Assembly: GCA_017435185.1 (NCBI GenBank)
Contig: JAFSFN010000235.1
Location: 1 to 6,230, forward strand
Direction: 5' to 3'
Length of the DNA stretch: 6,230 nt
DNA from: Clostridia bacterium
GTDB lineage: Bacteria > Bacillota > Clostridia > Christensenellales > CAG-138
Shown one piece after another: positions 1-4,999 of this stretch. Each line of letters opens with the position of its first letter. Position 1 is the first letter of the stretch. The position numbers were made by a program, and so were the translations under genes. The notes below the pieces were generated by a model. It was not told where the DNA came from and ran no database searches. It saw nothing but the letters and a program-made list of their open reading frames with translations.

Positions 1-12
1 ATTTAGATTTTG

Positions 13-237
13 TCAGTTCTTCTGGATGAAAGCAACGATGTCGCCGACCGTCTTTATATTGGGCAACTCATCATCAGGAATCTCTATGTTGTATTCCTGC
101 TCAAGGTCCATTATAAGTTCTACTACATCAAGTGAATCAGCCTTAAGGTCTTCAATCAATCTGGACTGCTCTGTTATGCTTTCAGGTGCGATATCCAACT
201 GAGAAGCAATAGCATTTCTAACATTTTCGAAGTTCAT
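13..237 (-). CDS. acpP: Acyl carrier protein AcpP
   Basis: Small acidic protein of 74 residues that carries growing acyl chains on a 4'-phosphopantetheine arm during type II fatty acid synthesis in the cytosol. The motif ADSLDVVEL sits at residues 33-41, and Ser35 in DSLD is the expected attachment serine. Helix II after it (VVELIMDLEQEY) and the acidic tail region EIPDDELP are typical of the family, and the length is normal (74-80 aa). The frame stays open to a TTG at 255, but an AAAGGA ribosome binding site at 247-252 lies between that TTG and the ATG at 237, so the ATG is chosen. The gene follows plsX in the same direction, 72 bp downstream, and has its own promoter. PlsX uses acyl-ACP as substrate, so the pairing makes functional sense. 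The stop is TGA, 12 bp from the window edge, so a downstream terminator cannot be judged. Confidence 0.97.
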   Translation of the reverse strand: MNFENVRNAIASQLDIAPESITEQSRLIEDLKADSLDVVELIMDLEQEYNIEIPDDELPNIKTVGDIVAFIQKN

Positions 238-246
238 ATTTATTAG

Positions 247-252
247 TCCTTT
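247..252 (-). promoter_or_regulatory. acpP ribosome binding site (decides start)
   Basis: AAAGGA on the minus strand, 9 nt before the ATG at 237. It rules out the upstream in-frame TTG at 255, which precedes the site and would add six residues that do not resemble an ACP N-terminus. Confidence 0.8.
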
Positions 253-284
253 CAATAAATAAATTGGGTATGATTACACACTAT

Positions 285-313
285 ATTGTAGTATTTATGG
301 CTCTAAAAGTCAA
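285..313 (-). promoter_or_regulatory. acpP promoter, vegetative sigma type
   Basis: The -35 box TTGACT (313-308) and -10 box TACAAT (290-285) are separated by exactly 17 bp, each one mismatch from consensus. Transcription should start near 278, giving a leader of about 41 nt to the acpP ATG. The plsX TGA stop codon (312-310) lies inside the -35 box. This suggests acpP has extra, independent expression beyond readthrough from plsX, which is sensible for one of the most abundant proteins of the cell. Read directly from sequence; activity is inferred. Confidence 0.75.
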
Positions 314-1320
314 TCCCCTGTGATTACCATATCATCTATTCCCTGCTCAATAATATGGTTTACATTACCTTCAAAAATCTTTATTGCCTGATTTATAGCA
401 GAAGCAAAGGCTTTTGCATCGGAACTGCCGTGAGCCTTTATTACCGTTTTGTTTACACCCAAAAGCGGAGCTCCGCCATATTCGGAATAGTCGAGCTTCC
501 GCTTGAAATTTCTGAAAGCACGCTTTGATAAAGCCGCACCGATTTTTGAGGTTTTTTTGCTCATCAATTCTTTTTTCAGCATACTCATCATGACATGTGC
601 CAAGCCTTCTGTATGCTTGAGAACAATATTTCCGTCAAATCCGTCGCAGACAAGAACATCGCATTTGTCAGTCAATATATCTCTCGCTTCAATATTGCCT
701 ACAAAATTCAGCGATGATTCTTCAAGCAATTTATATGTTGCTTTTGTAAGCTCGTTGCCCTTCTCTGATTCGGCGCCATTATTGAGCAAGCCGATTCGAG
801 GAGCTTTTATGTTATATACGCCTTTGAGATAAGCATCTGCCATAACGGCAAACTGAAGCAGATATGCAGGCTTACAGTCTGTGTTTGCTCCGCAGTCTAT
901 CAGCATGACAGAACCATCATTGTGATTCGGGAGAAAAGTACCCAAAGCCGGACGTTTGATTCCTTTTATTCTTTTAATTATAAGAGTGGCGCCCGTAAGC
1001 AGAGCTCCTGTGCTGCCTGCACTGATTATGCAGTCTGCTTTGCCGTTTGCAACATCTTCCAATGCACGCACCATGGACGAATCTTTCTTGCGCTTAACAG
1101 CAACGGTCGGCGCTTCGTCACATGTAATAATTTCTGTACAGTTGACTGTTTTTACACGTGATTTATCGTATTCGTATTTTTCAAGTTCGGCTAAGATTTC
1201 TGATTCTGCGCCGTAAAGTATGACTTCAAATCCATCATACAGTTTTAATGCTTTAACACAGCCCTCAATCACCGCAAAAGGCGCATTGTCGCCGCCAAAA
1301 GCATCTACTGCTATTTTCAT
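310..1320 (-). CDS. plsX: Phosphate acyltransferase PlsX
   Basis: Converts acyl-ACP plus phosphate to acyl-phosphate, the donor that PlsY uses to make lysophosphatidic acid, so it starts membrane phospholipid synthesis. It is a soluble protein that associates peripherally with the membrane. At 336 aa it is the normal family length. Family motifs run in order: MKIAVDAFGGDNAP at 1-14, SAGSTGALL at 100-108, RPALGTF at 123-129, LIDCGANTDCKP at 140-151, LLNNGAE..KGN at 178-189, CDGFDGNIVLKHTEG at 225-239 and YGGAPLLGV.K..IKAHGSS at 281-300. The frame stays open 25 codons upstream, but that extension crosses the promoter and the ribosome binding site. The ATG at 1320 follows GGAGG by 6 nt and opens with the conserved N-terminus, so it is chosen. 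The gene has its own promoter after the hup terminator and is followed 72 bp later by acpP. No truncation or missing motif is seen. Confidence 0.97.
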   Translation of the reverse strand: MKIAVDAFGGDNAPFAVIEGCVKALKLYDGFEVILYGAESEILAELEKYEYDKSRVKTVNCTEIITCDEAPTVAVKRKKDSSMVRALEDVANGKADCIISAGSTGALLTGATLIIKRIKGIKRPALGTFLPNHNDGSVMLIDCGANTDCKPAYLLQFAVMADAYLKGVYNIKAPRIGLLNNGAESEKGNELTKATYKLLEESSLNFVGNIEARDILTDKCDVLVCDGFDGNIVLKHTEGLAHVMMSMLKKELMSKKTSKIGAALSKRAFRNFKRKLDYSEYGGAPLLGVNKTVIKAHGSSDAKAFASAINQAIKIFEGNVNHIIEQGIDDMVITGD

Positions 1321-1326
1321 ATTATA

Positions 1327-1331
1327 CCTCC
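1327..1331 (-). promoter_or_regulatory. plsX ribosome binding site (decides start)
   Basis: GGAGG on the minus strand, 6 nt before the ATG at 1320. It fixes the plsX start and excludes the longer open frame reaching to 1395. Confidence 0.88.
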
Positions 1332-1348
1332 AAAATAAGTCCATAATA

Positions 1349-1377
1349 ATTATACTGACTTTATACAATATGTGCAA
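1349..1377 (-). promoter_or_regulatory. plsX promoter, vegetative sigma type
   Basis: The -35 box TTGCAC (1377-1372) and perfect -10 box TATAAT (1354-1349) are 17 bp apart. The expected start point near 1342 gives a leader of about 22 nt that contains the GGAGG site. It lies just after the hup terminator, so plsX starts a separate transcription unit. A short inverted repeat (AAGTC at 1361-1357, GACTT at 1341-1337) flanks the -10 box and could be chance. I see no clear match to the Bacillus FapR operator. Confidence 0.78.
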
Positions 1378-1418
1378 GCGGCAAAGAAACACCAATCGAG
1401 CATTTTTTCACCAACAAC

Positions 1419-1444
1419 AAAAGCACAGCAATTGCTGTGCTTTT
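1419..1444 (-). terminator. Intrinsic terminator after hup
   Basis: A perfect 26-bp palindrome centred between 1431 and 1432, best folded as an 11-bp stem (1419-1429 with 1434-1444) around an AATT loop. The stem core is GCACAGC/GCTGTGC with A-tracts before and T-tracts after it. It lies 23 bp after the hup stop codon. In the hup direction the tail reads TTTTGTTGTTGG, a broken U-tract. On the other strand the tail is TTTTTGCTTTG, so the element could also work in reverse, although no gene converges on it from the left. Confidence 0.85.
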
Positions 1445-1466
1445 TGCTTTGTGCGTTATAACATTA

Positions 1467-1739
1467 TTAGTTAAGAGCGTCTTTGAAAGCCTTACCTGCT
1501 TTGAAAGCGGGAGCCTTGCTCTCAGCGATTTCAATTTCAGCACCTGTCATGGGGTTGTGGCCCTTGCGAGCAGGACGTGTGCGAACTTCGAAAGCACCAA
1601 AGCCAACGAGCTGAACCTTATCGCCTTTCTTGAGTGCATCAACGATAGCTGTAAGTGTTGCCGATACTGCCTTTTCTGCATCCTTCTTGGAAAGAGCACT
1701 CTTTTCAGCTACTGCTGCGATGAGTTCGGTTTTGTTCAT
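1467..1739 (-). CDS. hup: HU-family nucleoid DNA-binding protein
   Basis: A 90-residue histone-like protein that binds and bends DNA without strong sequence preference, working as a dimer in the nucleoid. The sequence is canonical throughout: MNKTELIAAVAEKSALSKKDAE at the helical N-terminus, GFGAFEVRTRPARKG at 46-60 leading into the DNA-binding arm, and HNPMTG at 61-66 with the conserved intercalating proline at 63. The C-terminus PAFKAGKAFKDALN completes the fold at normal length. The ATG is preceded by a strong AGGAGG (1748-1753) 8 nt upstream. The gene lies 96 bp after mazG and has its own promoter and terminator, consistent with much higher expression than its neighbours. A mazG-hup order is common in Bacillota. 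IHF rather than HU is unlikely given the sequence and the phylum. Confidence 0.97.
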   Translation of the reverse strand: MNKTELIAAVAEKSALSKKDAEKAVSATLTAIVDALKKGDKVQLVGFGAFEVRTRPARKGHNPMTGAEIEIAESKAPAFKAGKAFKDALN

Positions 1740-1786
1740 TTTATTTTCCTCCTATGTATTTTTTAACATTTCATGAACTTTTTTGT

Positions 1787-1815
1787 ATTGTACCAAGTAT
1801 TTATTAATAAAGCAA
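1787..1815 (-). promoter_or_regulatory. hup promoter, vegetative sigma type
   Basis: The -35 box TTGCTT (1815-1810) and -10 box TACAAT (1792-1787) are 17 bp apart. Start is expected near 1780, giving a leader of about 41 nt with an AGGAGG site. The spacer begins with a 10-bp palindrome TTATTAATAA (1801-1810), and an 8-bp palindrome TTCATGAA (1770-1777) lies just after the predicted start. The -35 matches consensus at only three positions. No convincing terminator lies between mazG and this promoter, so hup may also be read from the mazG transcript. Confidence 0.6.
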
Positions 1816-1835
1816 GCCCCAAATAAGCTATTTTT

Positions 1836-3278
1836 TTAACTTTTTGACATTTCCCAGTAATTATCCAGCTCATTTAGTGACATATCTCTGATTTCCCGGC
1901 CGTCTTTCAGTATCATAGTCTCCATTTTCCCAAATCTGCTGATAAATTTATCAGATGCTTGTCCCAGTATCAACTCGGGATCTTTTTTTAGAAGGCGTGA
2001 AACATTAACACATGAAAACAACAAGTCACCAAGTTCTTCGTCTATATTGGTATTGTTCTCTATGGCACTGAGCAGTTCATCAGATTCTTCATTCACTTTT
2101 TTAAGCGCGTCAAGTGCATTATCCCAATCAAAACCTACATCGGCCGCTTTCTTTTGAACTTTATAACTTCTCAGAAGCGCAGGGAAACATCTGGGTACCG
2201 CCTGGAGAACTTGGGTTTGAGTAGCAAACTTCTTTTCGGCTTTTTTGAGCTGCTCCCAGTTTTTCAAAACTTCATCAACCGAATCAACATTAACTGCAGC
2301 AAATACATGCGGATGACGATAAATCAGTTTGGAAACTATACCCGTCGTCACATCACGCATATTAAATTCTCTTTTTTCTTTCTCCAAAGCAGCATGGAAG
2401 ACTATCTGCAAAAGAAGGTCTCCCAACTCTTCACACATTGCGTCAACATCTTCTCTGTCAATAGCATCAAGTACTTCGTAGCTTTCTTCTATCAGTGTTG
2501 AACGCAATGTTTCGTGAGTCTGCTTGATATCCCAAGGACAACCGTTTTTGCCGCGCAGACGGTCAACAACATATATCAAGTCATCCAGGGAATATGTAGT
2601 GAGCGACTCGAAAGGTACTTTGGGTACTACAAGCAATGTTGCCGCATGGTATTCTTCGACTCCCTGCCTGTCCGTTTCAAAAAGCGGAATTGTGCGGCAC
2701 TTATATTCTCCCATTTCTGTCATATAGCAAAAATGCACTTGAAATTCATCGGGATAATATTCCGACAGTTTGAGTTTTACTTCGCTTGCCCTTATCGGAG
2801 TATCTATCTCTTCTATACACAACGGTATATTTGTATTTATCTCAAAATCCAGTGCATTTGCTTCCGTTAAAAGTATGTTTGACAATTCAGTATCTGTCGG
2901 AAGCGCATTTTTAGCTGCTTCAAAACAGCCTCCCGACGAGAGTTGCGAGATATTGATGCTTTCCTTTTTTGCAGCGGTAGTTATAGCCTTCAAAAGCGAA
3001 CTTCCCGCTCCCCTGCCTGTTACGGCAAACACAACATCCGTATTTTTCGCCGCTTGCACGAGGCGCTTGGCTATACACGAATTAAGCTCATCAAAATCCT
3101 CGCAATTTTCATATAAATCATCCATATCTTCAAAAGCAAGCGCTTCATCTTGTACCCATTTTGATGATGGATGCGCTTTTGTCTGAATAAAAAGACTTTT
3201 TGCTGATTTTACCGTATTATAAACGGATATAGAAAGCGTACTCGGGCATCCCAGTGCAGCAATAATTATTTCAGCCAT
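1836..3278 (-). CDS. mazG: Two-part MazG nucleotide pyrophosphatase (YabN-like)
   Basis: Hydrolyses nucleoside triphosphates to monophosphates and pyrophosphate, clearing aberrant nucleotides in the cytosol. The protein has 480 aa, as expected for the YabN architecture. Residues 1 to about 210 resemble the tetrapyrrole (SAM-dependent) methylase fold, with the family-like stretch DMDDLYENCEDFDELNSCIAKRL (51-73, given by position). Its glycine-rich loops look degenerate, reading AALGCPS (7-13) and FAVTGRGAGSS (84-94). MazG repeat 1 has GCPWD (246-250), EESYE (264-268) and EELGD (283-287), which are the metal-binding acidic residues. Repeat 2 has GFDWD (382-386), EESDE (397-401) and EELGD (414-418), also intact. 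The ATG at 3278 follows GGAGGAAGG at 3283-3291 and overlaps the upstream flippase gene by 8 bp, implying translational coupling. Pyrophosphatase assignment is firm; any methylase activity is doubtful. Confidence 0.93.
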   Translation of the reverse strand: MAEIIIAALGCPSTLSISVYNTVKSAKSLFIQTKAHPSSKWVQDEALAFEDMDDLYENCEDFDELNSCIAKRLVQAAKNTDVVFAVTGRGAGSSLLKAITTAAKKESINISQLSSGGCFEAAKNALPTDTELSNILLTEANALDFEINTNIPLCIEEIDTPIRASEVKLKLSEYYPDEFQVHFCYMTEMGEYKCRTIPLFETDRQGVEEYHAATLLVVPKVPFESLTTYSLDDLIYVVDRLRGKNGCPWDIKQTHETLRSTLIEESYEVLDAIDREDVDAMCEELGDLLLQIVFHAALEKEKREFNMRDVTTGIVSKLIYRHPHVFAAVNVDSVDEVLKNWEQLKKAEKKFATQTQVLQAVPRCFPALLRSYKVQKKAADVGFDWDNALDALKKVNEESDELLSAIENNTNIDEELGDLLFSCVNVSRLLKKDPELILGQASDKFISRFGKMETMILKDGREIRDMSLNELDNYWEMSKS

Positions 3279-4890
3279 TTTTCCTTCCTCCGTAAAGTAC
3301 TCGTGTCAGCTTTCTTCCTCCGGGAACCATGGCAAGTTCTTCCCTGCTGAACATTTTAAGTGCAAATATAAGAACAACATATACTATGACTGCTGCACCC
3401 ACTGCCAATATGGTTGCAGTCGTTTCATGACCTCTTGCTTCAACCGCATTGAACAAAAGTGCACATATGACGCCCATTACTGCCGAAGCGGCTATAGGCT
3501 TTACAAACACATCAAACAATTTCACGGACATTTTTGAAAAGCGGATTGCATAAATCATATCAGCAATTCCCGCAAATGCATAGCACACTACAGTTGATAC
3601 CGCTGCACCCTGTATGTTTATCTGCGGTATGTTCATGAGTATAAGCATCGTTATAAGTTTCAAAATGAAGCCTATAAAAAGGTTTACAACAGGGATAACA
3701 GGTTTTCCCATTCCCTGTATTACACCGGTCATGGATTGGACTATAGAGAGAAACAATACGCCCAATGATGCAGTACGCATCAAATCACCTGCTAAAAGAA
3801 GCTCTGTTTCGTTAAGCGAAGTGTAAAGCATGCCCATTATCGGCTTTCCGAGTATGAACAAGCCAACTGCACACGGAACACCGATAACAAGCGCCAGTTT
3901 AAGACCTAGCCTTGATATGCTCATCATTGAAGAAGCATCTTTTGAAGCTCGTGCCGCACTTATGGCAGGAACAAGACTCATAGCCAGCGACATGGTCAAT
4001 ACACCGGGCATATTTATAAGCGTTGTAACATTTGTTCTCAAAAGCGAATATGCCGTCTGTGATTCTTTGAGCGTAAATCCCAGGTTGAACTGCAATGTTC
4101 TTAATATCATCGCACTGTCCAAAATTCCTGTAAGTGGGCTTATTGAAGCACCCAAGGTTATGGGGATTGCTATTGCGAGCAAACTGCGTGTTACATTTGT
4201 AAGTTTACTTCCAAGCAACGGTGTTGGAAGTTTTGCAAGTTCATCTATCCTGCGCTTGCTCTTTCTTGCCATAAACCATATAACAACAAGAGCCACAAGT
4301 TCTGAAACCGCAACACCTATCAACGCACCCATTGCGGCATATTCAGGGCCATTGGGCAGAAGTGCAAAAGCAAGAGACAATCCGAGAACAAGTTTTATTA
4401 CCTGTTCAACGACCTGGGAGACGGCCGTTCCCGACATCTGCTGCAGACCCTGCAGATAGCCTCTGTAGGCGCACATGATTGATACAAATAACAGTGCAGG
4501 CGACAACGCTCTGAAAGATAACGCCGCTTTCGGATTTGCCGATATATTTGCAAGCATATCCGCTCCAAAGAACATGATAACAGTTGTAACTATACCTATT
4601 CCGCACAAAAGTATGAGCGCACGATTAAATACATCTTTAGCTCCGCGATAATCATTGAGCGTTACACGCTCTGCTACAAGTTTTGATATTGCAGTAGGTA
4701 AACCTGCTGATGAAATTACCAAAAGCCATGAATAATATGGATATACTACCTCATAATAACTCATGCCCTCCGAACCTATGGTGTTAGCCAGCGGTATACG
4801 GAATACTGCACCGATTATCTTTACGATAAGTCCTGCAATTCCCAGTATCGCGGCACCTTTTATGAATGATTGACCCTTACTCTTTTCCAT
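3271..4890 (-). CDS. SpoVB/MurJ-superfamily polysaccharide or lipid flippase
   Basis: An integral membrane protein of 539 aa in the MOP (MVF/MATE/Wzx) exporter superfamily, probably flipping a lipid-linked wall or polysaccharide precursor. It starts with a short polar stretch, then a first hydrophobic segment at about 8-33 (GAAILGIAGLIVKIIGAVFR). Many more hydrophobic segments follow at roughly 50-66, 90-110, 130-142, 160-178, 186-206, 236-256, 290-312, 328-348, 370-390, 397-418, 427-448, 465-482 and 491-513, fitting a 14-span fold. The signature RGYLQG (143-148) with TAVSQVVEQ (155-163) and the tail REELAMVPGG (516-525) are typical of the SpoVB/YabM branch. An in-frame TTG at 4944 is rejected because GGGAGA (4901-4906) and a TATAAT box lie downstream of it. 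Its place before mazG matches yabM-yabN of Bacillus. The substrate is unknown and paralogues (SpoVB, YabM, YkvU) cannot be told apart here. Confidence 0.9.
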   Translation of the reverse strand: MEKSKGQSFIKGAAILGIAGLIVKIIGAVFRIPLANTIGSEGMSYYEVVYPYYSWLLVISSAGLPTAISKLVAERVTLNDYRGAKDVFNRALILLCGIGIVTTVIMFFGADMLANISANPKAALSFRALSPALLFVSIMCAYRGYLQGLQQMSGTAVSQVVEQVIKLVLGLSLAFALLPNGPEYAAMGALIGVAVSELVALVVIWFMARKSKRRIDELAKLPTPLLGSKLTNVTRSLLAIAIPITLGASISPLTGILDSAMILRTLQFNLGFTLKESQTAYSLLRTNVTTLINMPGVLTMSLAMSLVPAISAARASKDASSMMSISRLGLKLALVIGVPCAVGLFILGKPIMGMLYTSLNETELLLAGDLMRTASLGVLFLSIVQSMTGVIQGMGKPVIPVVNLFIGFILKLITMLILMNIPQINIQGAAVSTVVCYAFAGIADMIYAIRFSKMSVKLFDVFVKPIAASAVMGVICALLFNAVEARGHETTATILAVGAAVIVYVVLIFALKMFSREELAMVPGGRKLTRVLYGGRKNG

Positions 4891-4900
4891 GTAATGATTA

Positions 4901-4906
4901 TCTCCC
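4901..4906 (-). promoter_or_regulatory. Flippase ribosome binding site (decides start)
   Basis: GGGAGA on the minus strand, 10 nt before the ATG at 4890. It is a little far but the best site present. No usable site precedes the alternative TTG at 4944, which adds a polar stretch lacking family resemblance. Confidence 0.6.
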
Positions 4907-4924
4907 AATAATATACTGTCGTTT

Positions 4925-4953
4925 ATTATAACAGATTTATTCAAAAATGTTCC
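4925..4953 (-). promoter_or_regulatory. Probable flippase-mazG promoter
   Basis: A perfect -10 box TATAAT (4930-4925) with a weak -35 GGAACA (4953-4948) at 17 bp. Start near 4918 gives a leader of about 28 nt to the ATG at 4890, which supports the shorter flippase start. It lies back to back with the kinase promoter. The poor -35 suggests modest strength or help from an activator. Confidence 0.5.
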
Positions 4954-4978
4954 ATTTAATTAGTAAAAACTATATAAT
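4949..4978 (+). promoter_or_regulatory. Probable kinase promoter
   Basis: A perfect -10 box TATAAT (4973-4978) with a weak -35 GTTCCA (4949-4954) at 18 bp. Start near 4985 would leave a leader of only about 15 nt, just enough for the ribosome binding site at 4987-4993. The -35 region overlaps that of the opposing flippase promoter. The -35 is poor, so the call rests mainly on the -10 box and position. Confidence 0.42.
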
Positions 4979-4986
4979 AATGTTAT

Positions 4987-4993
4987 GAGGTGA
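4987..4993 (+). promoter_or_regulatory. Kinase ribosome binding site (decides TTG start)
   Basis: GAGGTGA, 6 nt before the TTG at 5000. An in-frame TGA at 4991-4993 overlaps the site itself, so no upstream start is possible. The next in-frame ATG would cut into the N-terminal domain. Confidence 0.85.
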
Positions 4994-4999
4994 TTAAAA

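Noticed and set aside
1321..1326. TATAAT between the plsX ribosome binding site and its ATG
   Set aside because: It falls in the spacer before the start codon, so a transcript from it would start inside the gene. The better-placed TATAAT at 1354-1349 has a matching -35.
1321..1395. A 25-residue N-terminal extension of PlsX
   Set aside because: It spans the -35, -10 and GGAGG elements, and the conserved PlsX N-terminus MKIAVDAFGGD begins at 1320.
1361..1543. A 60-codon minus-strand frame across the hup end and terminator
   Set aside because: It overlaps the hup coding end in another frame, runs through the terminator hairpin and ends in the plsX promoter, so it cannot be a real gene.
1821..1840. 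A possible terminator after mazG
   Set aside because: The arms AAATA/TATTT are short, purely A/T and without a proper U-tract in the gene direction, so it is too weak to call.
2770..3186. A 138-codon open frame on the + strand
   Set aside because: Antisense to mazG, rich in Ser and Ala from the complement of common codons, with no recognisable domain.
3830..4459. A 209-codon open frame on the + strand
   Set aside because: It lies fully opposite the flippase gene, which has clear family motifs. The translation has low complexity in Ser/Ala/Ile and no ribosome binding site or known motif, so it is an antisense shadow.
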